Origin: Verrucomicrobiota bacterium | GTDB lineage: Bacteria > Verrucomicrobiota > Verrucomicrobiia > Verrucomicrobiales > Akkermansiaceae | Assembly: GCA_030835305.1 (NCBI GenBank) | Contig: JAURPJ010000010.1 | Coordinates: forward strand, 1 to 64,000 | Length of the DNA: 64,000 bases | Direction of reading: 5' to 3' | In this document: piece by piece, positions 55,244 through 64,000 of the stretch | Numbering within the stretch: position 1 is the stretch's first letter | Layout of the letters: every line of letters starts with the position of its first letter | Made by a program: the position numbers and the translations under genes | Notes under the pieces: model-generated | Told to the model about the DNA's origin: nothing | The model's database searches: none | What the model saw: the letters and a program-made list of their open reading frames with translations, nothing else

Positions 55244-55591
55244 ATGAGTCGTCATTATCGAGCTTCAAAAAGCCGGTCACCGGAGTTTTTAGATTCCCAT
55301 GGTGCTCGTGGTTTCTTTGGAAAACCAACCTTGGTGGTATTCTGGCTTTTTGTAGTGGCGGCCTGCTTCGCAGTCGCAATTCCGGCCCTTCCTCAATATC
55401 ATCTCCTCAAGGAAATCGAAGGAGAGCTGGCCGATGCGAAGGAGGAAGAGAGACAGCTTGAAAAGCGCAGCCAGCAACTGGAAGCCGAAGCACGTGCTCT
55501 GAAAAAGAACACGAGTTATTTGCAAGAGCGTGCCCGGGACCCTCTCCGCTACATGCTGAAAGGGGAGACGATTATTCAAATCGAAGACTAA
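55244..55591 (+). CDS. FtsB/DivIC-family septum-formation protein
   Basis: About 115 residues from the ATG at 55244 ([10 protein letters not shown]). A single membrane span ([20 protein letters not shown]) is followed by a coiled coil of about 50 residues with regular heptads ([32 protein letters not shown]). The C-terminus [13 protein letters not shown] matches the G-E-x-x-x-x-I ending of the FtsB/DivIC family. FtsB joins FtsL and FtsQ in the divisome. The stop overlaps the 3' end of the convergent SDR gene by 4 bases. Confidence 0.8.
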   Translation: MSRHYRASKSRSPEFLDSHGARGFFGKPTLVVFWLFVVAACFAVAIPALPQYHLLKEIEGELADAKEEERQLEKRSQQLEAEARALKKNTSYLQERARDPLRYMLKGETIIQIED

Positions 55592-56376
55592 ATCGTCATC
55601 GAATTGAAGCCGCCATCGACCACGATTTCTGTGCCTGTGATGAAACCGCCGGCCCGATTCGAGGCTAGGAGGAGCGTTGCTCCAATCAGTTCCTGTGGAT
55701 TTCCGAACCTTGAAGCGGGAGTATGACGGAGGATTTCGGCTACTCGTGATTCATCGAGCACTTTACGGTTCTGCTCGGCCGGAAAGAAACCTGGGACTAA
55801 TGTGTTGACGCGAATATCGCGATCAGCCCATTCGCGCGCGATGTTGCGTGTCAGGTTGTGCACTGCTGCCTTGGAAGCCGAGTAGGTGAAGACTCGTGAA
55901 AGAGGGTTCAGCCCAGAGATCGACCCCAGGTTAATAATCGATGCCTGGACATCCCGGCTCAGGAAATAATTTCCGAAAATTTGGCAGGCGCGCATGACCC
56001 CCACCAGATTGACATCGAGAATCTTCAGAGCTTCTTCATCCGTTATTTCCACAAATGGACTGGGAGAATTGATCCCTGCACCATTCACGAGGATGTCGAT
56101 CTTTCCGGATTGCTCCACCACCGAGTTCAGAAGCTCGTTGAGCGACTGACGGTCACCTGCGTCTGCCAAGGCGAAATACCCCTTACCTCCAGCTTCCTCA
56201 ATCACCTTGAGACGCTTATTGGCTTTTTCCTCGTTGCGCCCCACCAAAACGACTTCGGCTCCAGCCTGGGCAAGTCCGAGCGCCATGTAGGAACAAAGCT
56301 CTCCCGTGCCTCCGATCACCACGGCCGTCTTGCCCTCCAGGCCGAACATTTCTTTCAAAAACTGTGCTGTTTTCAT
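55588..56376 (-). CDS. SDR family oxidoreductase
   Basis: About 262 residues from [20 protein letters not shown]; longer in-frame leaders are not family-like. A classical short-chain dehydrogenase: cofactor site [17 protein letters not shown], then [15 protein letters not shown] (Arg after the second strand, often NADPH), [32 protein letters not shown] (catalytic Ser) and [16 protein letters not shown] (Tyr-x-x-x-Lys). The ending is [17 protein letters not shown]. It resembles gluconate 5-dehydrogenase/D-mannonate-oxidoreductase-like members, but the substrate is not determined. The usual TGxxxGxG glycine pattern is altered to GGTGELC. Confidence 0.9.
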   Translation of the reverse strand: MKTAQFLKEMFGLEGKTAVVIGGTGELCSYMALGLAQAGAEVVLVGRNEEKANKRLKVIEEAGGKGYFALADAGDRQSLNELLNSVVEQSGKIDILVNGAGINSPSPFVEITDEEALKILDVNLVGVMRACQIFGNYFLSRDVQASIINLGSISGLNPLSRVFTYSASKAAVHNLTRNIAREWADRDIRVNTLVPGFFPAEQNRKVLDESRVAEILRHTPASRFGNPQELIGATLLLASNRAGGFITGTEIVVDGGFNSMTI

Positions 56377-56533
56377 CTTAGAACAAACGTAGTGGGTGGT
56401 TGGCGCGCGGCAAGAAATGATATCAAGGAAGTTCGTGTAAAATGCAATCTCCCCGGAAATTTTCCGCTTCATTTTCTCTTGATAAAAAAGTTAGAACGAA
56501 ATCACTGAATTTTCGATAGCCATTGACACACGA

Positions 56534-57067
56534 ATGGCTACCTTTGCAGTGTTGATGAAGTGCGACTCATGCCAGGAAAAAGCCACGGTGTTTTACACCC
56601 AGGTGACGGACGGCAAGCTCAAGAAGTTTGTCCTCTGCGAATCGTGCGCCAAAAAGAAAGGGATCACCACCGTGGACGGCCTTTTAATGGGGGGTGATTT
56701 GTTCGGAGGTTCGCCACCCCAGACCCAAATCCCCGATCTTATCGTGGATCTGAATCATGAGGATTGCAGTGCCTGTGGCTTCACCCTGGAAGACTTTCGC
56801 AAGGTAGGGCGTTTGGGTTGTCCTGAGTGCTATCAGGTCTTTTCCCGTGAGATAACCGGGCGGCTTTCCTCGATGCACAAGGGGGGCGTCCACAAGGGGT
56901 ATTTGCCAGAGGGCTTGGCGAAGAAACAGGCTCTGGAGTCAGAACTCGCGGGCTTGGCAGCCAAACTGGCAAGTGCGATTGAGGAAGAGCGTTTCGAGGA
57001 CGCGGCCATCATTCGGGATGAGATCAGCGAAGTCGAAAAGAGCGGGAAGGGAGTGGTTGGAACATGA
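56534..57067 (+). CDS. mcsA: McsA-type zinc-finger protein, activator of protein-arginine kinase
   Basis: A 177-residue protein. Four CxxC-type pairs (C10/C13, C35/C38, C78/C81, C96/C99) probably form two zinc-binding sites. A UVR motif at about 133-168 (LAAKLASAIEEERFEDAAII) is the helix that contacts ClpC or UvrB. This combination is McsA, the activator and adaptor of McsB in Firmicutes. Its stop overlaps mcsB by 4 bases, and clpC follows. ctsR, the usual first gene of this cluster in Bacillus, is absent. Confidence 0.9.
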   Translation: MATFAVLMKCDSCQEKATVFYTQVTDGKLKKFVLCESCAKKKGITTVDGLLMGGDLFGGSPPQTQIPDLIVDLNHEDCSACGFTLEDFRKVGRLGCPECYQVFSREITGRLSSMHKGGVHKGYLPEGLAKKQALESELAGLAAKLASAIEEERFEDAAIIRDEISEVEKSGKGVVGT

Positions 57068-58155
57068 TGCGATTTACAACACTTTTGAGGCATCCTGCTG
57101 ACTGGATGACAGGGCACCGAGCTAAGACTTCGGTCGTTTTGACGAGCCGGGTTCGCCTGGCCCGAAATCTTGCCAAAGCTCCCTTCCCAGGTTGGGCTCG
57201 AAAAAAGGAGCGTCAGGCGGTTCGTTGTTCTCTTCAGGGTAAATTGGAAGCCATCCCGGGTATGAAGGACGGTTTTTCTCACGAGCTGTGCGACCTCGAG
57301 CCGCTCCAAAAGCAGGTACTTGTCGAGCGCCACCTGATCAGCCGGGAACAGGCGGCTCGGAGTGAGGGAAGTGGTTCTGTCGTGAATCGCAAGCAAACCT
57401 TGAGTTTGATGATTAACGAGGAGGATCATCTTAGGATTCAGGCCATCCTTCCCAGTCTCCAATTGAAGGAGGCTTTCAGACTGGCCCACACCATCGACCA
57501 GAGCCTCGAAAAGGTGGTCGATTTTGCGATTGATCCGACCTTGGGATACCTCACAGCTTGTCCAACCAATCTTGGTACGGGCATGCGTGCCTCGTCGATG
57601 CTCCATTTGCCGGGCTTGGTTTTAAGCGACCAAATTGGTCAGGTTTTGAAAGGGATTAACAAGCTGGGACTTGCGGTTCGCGGGTTATATGGAGAAGGCA
57701 CTGAATCCTTGGGGAACCTTTACCAAATCTCGAATCAATCTACGCTCGGCGAGAGTGAGGAAGAAATTCTAGATCGGTTGACCAAGGTGATTGGTGACGT
57801 AGCTCTATACGAACTGCAAGCGCGCAAGAAGCTCATGACCGAAGATCCGGTGATGATTCGGGATCGTATTGGACGTGCCGCAGGCAATCTTTCCTATTCC
57901 CACATAATCACTTCGAAAGAGGCTCTCAATCATCTATCCATGCTTCGCCTGGGAGCGGATCTGCAGCTATTGCCCGCAGATCTCGTCGAAACTTGTGATC
58001 GGCTCTTTATGGAGACCCAGCCAGCCCACCTACAATGGATGGCTGGGCGCAAGCTTGAGCCGGAAGCCCGCGACATCCTCAGGGCCCAAATGATTCGCGA
58101 GCAGTTGCAATCATCACTTCCACCTGCTATCGATATTACAGGAAAAGAAAGTTAG
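57064..58155 (+). CDS. mcsB: Protein-arginine kinase McsB
   Basis: A 363-residue ATP:guanido phosphotransferase-fold enzyme that phosphorylates arginines in proteins, tagging them for ClpC in Bacillus. Nucleotide-binding and catalytic features: TSRVRLARNLAKAPFPGWAR, RKQTLSLMINEEDHLRIQAI (the NEEDH motif) and the Cys of LTACPTNLGTGMRASSMLH at about 160-178. GLYGEGTESLGNLYQISNQS is characteristic of the bacterial McsB branch. The protein is complete and of normal length. The start overlaps mcsA, and clpC begins 31 bases after its stop. Confidence 0.95.
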   Translation: MMRFTTLLRHPADWMTGHRAKTSVVLTSRVRLARNLAKAPFPGWARKKERQAVRCSLQGKLEAIPGMKDGFSHELCDLEPLQKQVLVERHLISREQAARSEGSGSVVNRKQTLSLMINEEDHLRIQAILPSLQLKEAFRLAHTIDQSLEKVVDFAIDPTLGYLTACPTNLGTGMRASSMLHLPGLVLSDQIGQVLKGINKLGLAVRGLYGEGTESLGNLYQISNQSTLGESEEEILDRLTKVIGDVALYELQARKKLMTEDPVMIRDRIGRAAGNLSYSHIITSKEALNHLSMLRLGADLQLLPADLVETCDRLFMETQPAHLQWMAGRKLEPEARDILRAQMIREQLQSSLPPAIDITGKES

Positions 58156-58186
58156 CCGAAACTCCCCACTTCACTTTAAAGATTCC

Positions 58187-60706
58187 ATGAATAATTTCAC
58201 ACCACGCGCACAGCAGGTGCTGGCTTTGGCTCGAAAAGAGGCAGACCGATTCAACCACAGCTACATCGGGACGGAACACGTCCTATTGGGGCTCATCAAG
58301 CTTGGGCAGGGAGTTGCAGTGAGCGTTCTCCAACGAATGGGGCTCGAACTTGAATCCGTACGCATGGAAGTAGAAAAGGAGGTTGGAACTGGTCCTGATG
58401 GAAAAAATTCAACCAACATTCCCTACACACCTCGTGTGAAAAAGGTTCTCGCCCTGGCAAACAAGGAGGCCAAGCAGCTCAACCATTCATACGTTGGAAC
58501 CGAACACATCCTCCTGGGTTTGCTCCGCGAAGGCGAAGGAATGGCAGCCCGCGTTCTTGCCAGCCTGAGCGTGGATCTCCAAACGACCCGCAATGAGGTG
58601 CTCGCCGAGATTGATCCGAATTTTGCTGCTGAAGATTCCGATGATGATTTCGAGTTCGAAGATAATGACGAGATGGAGATGGAGAGTGAGGAGGATGCCG
58701 AAGGCAAAACCAAGACTCCGGCACTGAAGGCTTTCGGTCGCGATCTCACCAAGCTTGCGCAAGCAGGGGGGCTTGACCCGGTGATTGGTCGTTCTTCCGA
58801 AATTGAGCGCGTCATTCAAATTCTCTGTCGACGAACCAAAAATAATCCTGTTCTGGTTGGGGAGGCCGGCGTTGGGAAGACTGCGATCGTGGAGGGGTTG
58901 GCCCAAGAGATCGCGGCAGGCGATGTTCCCGAAATTCTTCGCGACAAGAAAGTGGTCACTCTTGACCTAGCCCTAATGGTTGCCGGTACTAAATATCGTG
59001 GTCAATTTGAAGAACGGATTAAGGCTGTTATGGATGAGATCCGCAAGGTGAAGAACGTTATTCTTTTCATTGACGAACTCCACACTATTGTTGGTGCGGG
59101 ATCGGCCGAGGGGGCTATGGATGCTTCGAACATCATCAAGCCAGCCTTGAGTCGGGCCGAACTTCAATGTATCGGTGCGACCACTCTCAATGAGTTTAGA
59201 AAGCATATTGAAAAGGATTCCGCTTTGGAGCGCCGATTCCAGCAGGTGAAAGTCAACGAGCCTTCGATCGGGGATGCGATTGAAATTATGAAGGGGCTCC
59301 GCGAAAAGTATGAGAGCCACCACAAGGTTCGCTACACCGAAGATGCCCTGGAGGCCTCCGTGAAGTTGACTTCACGTTATCTCACCAGTCGCTTTCTTCC
59401 GGACAAAGCCATCGACGTGGTTGACGAAGCTGGCGCCCGCGCCCGGATTAAAACAATGACTCGGCCGATCGGGTTGAAGGATCTCGAGGCGCGCATAGCG
59501 GAGATCAATGACGAAAAGGTCGCCGCCATCAACGATCAGGATTTTGAAAAAGCCGCTGCTCTTCGTGACGAAGAAAAGAGCACCCAAAAGGAACTCAATG
59601 ACAAGATCGAAGGATGGCGCGGCGAAAGCGAAGAGAAGATCGTCGATATCGAAGAGGACGACATCATGTCCGTCGTTTCCAAGTGGACCGGAGTTCCGCT
59701 CCAACGTATGGAACAGAAAGAGGCTGCTAAGCTCCTTAAAATGGAGGAGAACCTCAAGGGAACCGTCATCGGACAAAACGAAGCAGTTGTGGCAATTTCG
59801 AAGGCCCTTCGTCGTTCCCGTGCGGACCTCAAGGATCCACGTCGCCCCATCGGATCATTCCTTTTCCTTGGGCCGACCGGTGTGGGTAAAACCTATCTTG
59901 CCCGAAATCTGGCGAACTTTATGTTTGGCGATCCTGAGTCACTCATTCAGATCGACATGTCGGAATACATGGAGAAGTTCAGCGCAAGCCGTCTCATCGG
60001 CTCGCCTCCGGGATATGTCGGCTATGAAGAAGGAGGTCAGCTTTCCGAAGCTGTCAGACGCCGCCCCTACTCGGTGATTCTTTTTGATGAAGTCGAGAAG
60101 GCCCACCCGGACGTGATGAATCTCCTGCTCCAGATTTTGGAAGAGGGCATGATCACGGATAGCTTTGGTCGCAAGATCGATTTCCGAAATACCATCATCA
60201 TTCTAACCTCCAATGTCGGGGCCGAGAGCATCAAGCGCCAAACTACTTTGGGATTCAATGCGATGGTCGAAGATGAAGCTGACTTCGAGGGAATGAAGGC
60301 CAAGATTGACGCAGTCGCCAAGAAGCACTTTCGCCCGGAATTCCTCAACAGACTAGATGAACTCGTGGTCTTCCGCATGCTCGAGAAGGAGAGCCTCAAC
60401 CAAATTGTTGATCTGGAGGTTGCCAAGTTGGTGAAGCGTCTTGCTGAAAAAGATATCGAACTGGTTCTCGAGGAGTCTGCTCGCGATCTTATCGTCACCG
60501 AGGGCTACGATCCTGACTATGGCGCGCGCCCCATGCGCCGCGCTGTTGAGCAACTTCTTGAGGATCCGCTTGCAGAAGCAATTCTCTCAGGCGAGGTCAA
60601 GGGAGGACAGCACGTCACGGCAAAGGTGCGAAAGGACGAGAAAAAGGTTTCGTTTAAGACCAAAGCTGGAAAGAAGACAAAGGAAACCAGCGCATCGGCT
60701 TCCTAG
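58187..60706 (+). CDS. clpC: ATP-dependent Clp protease ATP-binding subunit ClpC
   Basis: An 839-residue AAA+ unfoldase. Two Clp_N repeats occupy about 1-150 ([20 protein letters not shown] and [20 protein letters not shown]). An acidic linker follows, then Walker A1 [15 protein letters not shown] near 224 and Walker B1 [11 protein letters not shown] middle domain carries a UVR motif ([20 protein letters not shown] at about 448-467). D2 has [15 protein letters not shown] near 562, with [20 protein letters not shown]. The UVR motif matches the one in McsA and is a ClpC hallmark. It degrades arginine-phosphorylated or adaptor-delivered proteins with ClpP (not in this window). Confidence 0.97.
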   Translation: MNNFTPRAQQVLALARKEADRFNHSYIGTEHVLLGLIKLGQGVAVSVLQRMGLELESVRMEVEKEVGTGPDGKNSTNIPYTPRVKKVLALANKEAKQLNHSYVGTEHILLGLLREGEGMAARVLASLSVDLQTTRNEVLAEIDPNFAAEDSDDDFEFEDNDEMEMESEEDAEGKTKTPALKAFGRDLTKLAQAGGLDPVIGRSSEIERVIQILCRRTKNNPVLVGEAGVGKTAIVEGLAQEIAAGDVPEILRDKKVVTLDLALMVAGTKYRGQFEERIKAVMDEIRKVKNVILFIDELHTIVGAGSAEGAMDASNIIKPALSRAELQCIGATTLNEFRKHIEKDSALERRFQQVKVNEPSIGDAIEIMKGLREKYESHHKVRYTEDALEASVKLTSRYLTSRFLPDKAIDVVDEAGARARIKTMTRPIGLKDLEARIAEINDEKVAAINDQDFEKAAALRDEEKSTQKELNDKIEGWRGESEEKIVDIEEDDIMSVVSKWTGVPLQRMEQKEAAKLLKMEENLKGTVIGQNEAVVAISKALRRSRADLKDPRRPIGSFLFLGPTGVGKTYLARNLANFMFGDPESLIQIDMSEYMEKFSASRLIGSPPGYVGYEEGGQLSEAVRRRPYSVILFDEVEKAHPDVMNLLLQILEEGMITDSFGRKIDFRNTIIILTSNVGAESIKRQTTLGFNAMVEDEADFEGMKAKIDAVAKKHFRPEFLNRLDELVVFRMLEKESLNQIVDLEVAKLVKRLAEKDIELVLEESARDLIVTEGYDPDYGARPMRRAVEQLLEDPLAEAILSGEVKGGQHVTAKVRKDEKKVSFKTKAGKKTKETSASAS

Positions 60707-60743
60707 CGAGTGGAAGGAATCCTGGATGTTTTCGTCGTTCGTC

Positions 60744-63020
60744 TTATTCCGCGATCGGCGAAAAATCATCTTGTCTGACCCATCCGGAATAACCTCCAGG
60801 GAGTTTAATTTTGGCCCATCCCGCCCGGCTCATTTCAACCAGACAAAGACTGCCAACGACATTTTCGCGGGCGGCATCACCGCCCTCAAAGGGTTGACTC
60901 CTCAATGGCGTTTTTTCGGTTATCACCGAGAGTTCACATAGCGGCTCAAAGCTCACTCCTTTTGGATAGAGCCACAGCCCGATGCCCCCAATCAAGATGC
61001 CCACTCCGGTGAGGGTAGCAAAGGTTATGATGAGGGTTCGCCGCGCCCCACCCAAGATATAGCGGACGGTCAGCATGACGATGACAAGCGACCACAATCC
61101 AAGGAGGCAAATTTGAAGATAAAGCCACTTTGGTAAAATCGACACCCATTCCGTTCCCTCCGGTTCCCGCGCGCGAATCCCGGGTAGATCGATCATTAAT
61201 TTGGAGCTGTCACCGCCTTGAAGCTGATAACGATAGGCCCAGAGTGCGGCTTTGCCTGGATTCCCTAATTCATTTTCACAGATGGAGAGGTTGTGAAAAT
61301 GTTCCCTCACTGCCCCCCTTTTCATGTCTTCAAGAATTCGGGCTTTTGCATCTTCGGGAGCAAAGTCGTTTCCGTTTGCCGGTAGAATCACAGAACCCGC
61401 AAAGAGGAAAACCAGTAGAAGAGGGGACAAGGTTTTCAGCAGCCTCAAGATGCGCTTCTTTTCGCCGGGTTCAGTTGGCTCCGATTTCGAATCCTTCCGA
61501 AAACAAATTTCATCCCGCGTCTCAAAAATCTCTTCAAATTCATCAGTCGCATTGTGGTCGGTCGCGAAGCGGGCTGCTTCCCGGAAAAATCCCACCCGGT
61601 CACCTCCTGCCGAAATTACTTTCTCGAGATCCTGCTCAAACTCCCTCCGCGGTAATAACGCAGTCTGACGAGCTTTAACCTTGTTCCGGAATCCAGTTCC
61701 TAGAATCCAGCAGACAATCAACGCCGGAATAATCTGCCAGGACCACTTGGCGAGAGGCGAAGATTTTCCAAACGATTTCAAAGGGAGATTGCCGGTCACA
61801 AGAAACTCCGGGTCCACCTTTCCTGTTGCAGACGAAGGGATATCACCCGTGATTAGGATTGGAAAAGGAGGAGATTTTTTAGTTTCGTAACTCTCGAGCA
61901 ATGGGTCAAAGTAGGCGAAGCGATAGGGGGGAAGGGTTGGCACTTGTTTGAGAGGACGCAGCACATGCGAAAACTCAGCGGTCCCTGAACTCGATCGGCG
62001 TTCACCTCCACTGGGTCTAACCACTGTTTCAAACTGTTTCCAATTTCTCTCGGGGTCAACCAACTGCGGCCCGGGGAATTGATCGATGTTCCCGGAACCT
62101 GTGATTCGCGTTTCAACCGTAAGGGAGTCACCTAGTTGTAGTTCGAAACTCAGTGGACGAACTTCCATGGAGAAGGATCCCACTGCACCGCCAAAACCGG
62201 CCGGTGCATCGTCGGGAAGGGGGCGAACGTTCAGCTCAACTGCCGGAAAATCGATCTTGGTGACAAAAGAGGCGGTGGCAAAACCACCACGAACTGCTTG
62301 CCGCCGGAGCAATGTTGCGTTGGTTGAGCCCGGCCCAACGGCAAGGGCACCATCCCTCAGGGCGTTGATGGAACTCGTGTAGGTGTAGACGGCAAATTGA
62401 TGGTCTTCATAATCGAGAAATCCCGTCGGTTCTGCAGTCGTGGTAAATCGCCAGGCAGCGAGCCCGTCCTTCTTCATGTTGATGACGTTCCCATCCGACA
62501 ATCGGAGTAAGTGGGGCGCAGCCCGCGAGAGATACAGTTTGGCCTCGATGTCCTGCGTTTCGCCCAAATAGGGATTCATTTTCTCGAGAAAAACACCGGT
62601 CAAATAGGGTGTAACATCTCCTCTGATCTTAATCCCGTGTGTTTCAAGGCTATCGATTGGCGCAACTCGAAGAGTATGGCCACGTGACCGAATGACCCCG
62701 GAACGGGTTTGAAGTTCAAATGGGGGGACCGTGTAAACTCCAGGCTCGAAGGCCGAGATCACATACCGGAAACCCTCGCGAATGCGCCCGTTGATTTCAT
62801 AACGACGCTGCGATTCCTGTCTGACGACGAGAGGTGCTGCTTTTGGCGTTGTGGGCCAATCAATCAGCGTAAGATCTTCAACCCAGACCGTCAGATAGGT
62901 TTTTTCCCCCACGACAATCATTGAGCTGTCGAGGTTGGTTCGGATCGCCGGGCCGCTCTGGCCGAAGAGGGGACTTTCTGCGGTGATCACAAAAAACAGA
63001 ATGATTGAGAAAAATCTCAC
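60744..63020 (-). CDS. BatD-family protein with C-terminal SH3-like domain
   Basis: About 758 residues if read from the GTG at 63020, just before the signal peptide VRFFSIILFFVITAESPLFG. TTG codons at 63035 and 63098 are alternatives, the last overlapping the previous gene by 62 bases. BatD proteins are periplasmic, beta-rich and membrane-anchored; here SMIVVGEKTYLTVWVEDLTL, ELQLGDSLTVETRITGSGNI and FSHVLRPLKQVPTLPPYRFA are typical. Spans follow at SWQIIPALIVCWILGTGF and further on. An SH3-like end (VITEKTPLRSQPFEGGDA, GWVRQDDFSPIAE) is unusual for BatD. In Bacteroides the Bat proteins are linked to oxygen tolerance. It lies next to a Bat-type TPR gene. Confidence 0.75.
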   Translation of the reverse strand: MRFFSIILFFVITAESPLFGQSGPAIRTNLDSSMIVVGEKTYLTVWVEDLTLIDWPTTPKAAPLVVRQESQRRYEINGRIREGFRYVISAFEPGVYTVPPFELQTRSGVIRSRGHTLRVAPIDSLETHGIKIRGDVTPYLTGVFLEKMNPYLGETQDIEAKLYLSRAAPHLLRLSDGNVINMKKDGLAAWRFTTTAEPTGFLDYEDHQFAVYTYTSSINALRDGALAVGPGSTNATLLRRQAVRGGFATASFVTKIDFPAVELNVRPLPDDAPAGFGGAVGSFSMEVRPLSFELQLGDSLTVETRITGSGNIDQFPGPQLVDPERNWKQFETVVRPSGGERRSSSGTAEFSHVLRPLKQVPTLPPYRFAYFDPLLESYETKKSPPFPILITGDIPSSATGKVDPEFLVTGNLPLKSFGKSSPLAKWSWQIIPALIVCWILGTGFRNKVKARQTALLPRREFEQDLEKVISAGGDRVGFFREAARFATDHNATDEFEEIFETRDEICFRKDSKSEPTEPGEKKRILRLLKTLSPLLLVFLFAGSVILPANGNDFAPEDAKARILEDMKRGAVREHFHNLSICENELGNPGKAALWAYRYQLQGGDSSKLMIDLPGIRAREPEGTEWVSILPKWLYLQICLLGLWSLVIVMLTVRYILGGARRTLIITFATLTGVGILIGGIGLWLYPKGVSFEPLCELSVITEKTPLRSQPFEGGDAARENVVGSLCLVEMSRAGWAKIKLPGGYSGWVRQDDFSPIAE

Positions 63021-63036
63021 GATTATTTTCTGCAAA

Positions 63037-64000
63037 TTACCAATCGTGCTGGCTTCGATTATAGGATCTCTGAATTCTCCGCGGAGCCTTGCCTCCAAAA
63101 TCGGAATACTGCTTTAAGAGCCGCCGGGCTCTCTCGCGGGGTGTCTCATTTTTTGGAGCATTGGGGTCATCTTTTAGATTGGCACTCTCAGGCTCTGACT
63201 TGTTCTCACCACCTCGCTTTCCCTCCTGTTGATTATTCTGATTATTCTTGGGATCTGGTTGATCATCCCCGGACTTCGGATCTCGTTTACTCTCATCCAC
63301 GTTTGAGTCGCCGCCTTGTTTGTCATCTTTGTCTTCGTTGGATGGATCACCCTTGTTCTCTTCGCCCTTTTTTCCCTCTGCTTGATCGTCCGAGTTCTCT
63401 TCAGAATTTTGATCAGGATTTTTTTCTTCCTCTTCGGGATCCTTTTTTTTCGTCTCGTTATTCTTACCATCATCGTCGTATTGATCCGGCCCTTTGGGCT
63501 CTTGTCCTCCTTCCTTCTCTTTGTTATCCTCCTCTTGATTTTCCTTTTCTTCCTGATCTTGCCCATTCGGTTCGTCCTGTTTCTCCTCTTTTTGAAGCTC
63601 GGACAATTGCTTCCGGATCGACTGTAAATTATCAGACGAGGCCTGATGTTCCGGCTGCAGTTCCAAAGAGGCTTCAAAGTGCTCAATCGCTCCCTTCCAG
63701 GCCTTCACTTTTTTAGCTTTTGCTTTGGGCGCCCCGAAATAGAAGAGGGAAGTTGCAAGAGCGTAGTGGGCTTGCTGCTGGATTTCAGGATCTTCAGCGG
63801 AGAGCGCCGAGCTGAATGAATCGATCGCTGCGGACCAATCCTGTGCTTTTGAGGCCGCTGATCCGGCTGCGAGATGCAGACTTGCAGCACGGTCGCCCGA
63901 GGCCTCCCCGGCGGCTTCACTAAAAAATTGCCGGGCCGCAGTTGTCTCGCCCGCTTTAAGAGCGGCAACGCCATCTTCCACCAAGCCGGCCTCGGCACGT
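63037..64000 (-). CDS. BatC/BatE-type TPR protein with charged C-terminal region (5' end outside the window)
   Basis: The frame is open to the right edge, so the start is missing and the 63984 GTG is probably internal. TPR helices occupy the available N-terminus (SAASKAQDWSAAIDSFSSAL, AIEHFEASLELQPEHQASSD). A long highly charged region of Glu, Asp, Lys, Asn and Gln follows (QDQEEKENQEEDNKEKEGGQ). The terminus RARRLLKQYSDFG...SQHDW (TPR-Bat consensus ending in Asp-Trp) matches BatC/BatE proteins. It is encoded immediately upstream of the BatD-like gene. The remaining Bat genes (MoxR, DUF58, VWA) may lie beyond 64000. Confidence 0.75.
   Translation of the reverse strand, partial: RAEAGLVEDGVAALKAGETTAARQFFSEAAGEASGDRAASLHLAAGSAASKAQDWSAAIDSFSSALSAEDPEIQQQAHYALATSLFYFGAPKAKAKKVKAWKGAIEHFEASLELQPEHQASSDNLQSIRKQLSELQKEEKQDEPNGQDQEEKENQEEDNKEKEGGQEPKGPDQYDDDGKNNETKKKDPEEEEKNPDQNSEENSDDQAEGKKGEENKGDPSNEDKDDKQGGDSNVDESKRDPKSGDDQPDPKNNQNNQQEGKRGGENKSEPESANLKDDPNAPKNETPRERARRLLKQYSDFGGKAPRRIQRSYNRSQHDW

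Noticed and set aside
58423-58906. Several minus-strand frames opposite clpC
   Set aside because: Antisense shadows of a strongly conserved gene; Ser/Arg-rich composition without motifs.
63141-63716. A 191-residue plus-strand frame and a 103-residue one nearby, antisense to the Bat-type TPR gene
   Set aside because: They mirror the Asp/Glu/Lys-rich low-complexity region of the minus-strand gene and have skewed composition (Ser/Leu/Phe/Arg-rich); no motif or start signal.

Overview
The window looks like a chromosomal segment of a Gram-negative, heterotrophic member of the Verrucomicrobiota (PVC group). The evidence is two DUF1501 plus DUF1549/DUF1553 (PSD1, planctomycete-type cytochrome) gene pairs, a run of three pilin-like genes resembling the Verru_Chthon cassette, a very long GreA of the kind known from Chlamydiae, an McsA-McsB-ClpC cluster, a Lys/Ala-rich histone-H1-like protein and a Bat-type TPR/BatD pair. 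The identification rests on gene content and recognised families, not on a database search.

Layout. 1-84 is the end of a transposase. 151-1295 holds a VTT membrane protein and a PNPOx-fold protein. 1345-19558 (minus strand) is one nearly gapless run of ten genes, transcribed right to left: PSD1 cytochrome protein, DUF1501 protein, 725-residue TPR protein, 2375-residue TPR/beta-repeat protein, ExbB, ExbD, ExbD, a 154-residue single-span protein, a DUF4159 membrane protein and a TPR protein. Six of the nine junctions are 4-base overlaps or 2-base gaps. This is the best candidate in the window for an undescribed system: a proton-motive-force-driven ExbBD engine tied to giant envelope TPR proteins. 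19559-20635 is almost empty. 20636-24405 is a second DUF1501/PSD1 pair. 24420-26684 is a gene graveyard with wrecked MFS transporter and type II NADH dehydrogenase genes.

26784-31298 carries recJ and recG (DNA repair) with small envelope proteins. 31305-36988 carries an rRNA methyltransferase, the histone-like protein, FtsH and thioredoxin reductase. 37075-43910 is metabolic and miscellaneous: an M20 peptidase, a ThuA protein, a DMT permease, ThiD, ApaG, 5-formyl-THF cyclo-ligase and an ECF sigma factor. An outer-membrane protein relic and a gene-free gap lie in the same stretch. 43959-47190 has lysA, a rhomboid protease and galE. 47271-49689 has three pilin-like proteins, followed by a tRNA-Leu/tRNA-Val/tRNA-Leu group in which the two Leu genes are identical.

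50184-51885 is a sigma factor, a putative anti-sigma protein and a PDZ protein. 51991-55591 has long GreA, enolase and an FtsB-like divisome protein. 55588-56376 is an SDR oxidoreductase. 56534-60706 is mcsA-mcsB-clpC (arginine-phosphorylation-marked proteolysis). 60744-64000 is a BatD-like protein and a TPR protein that runs off the right edge.

Limits: functions come from motif reading by eye. Positions inside proteins are approximate unless a residue number is given. Several start codons are non-ATG and remain uncertain.
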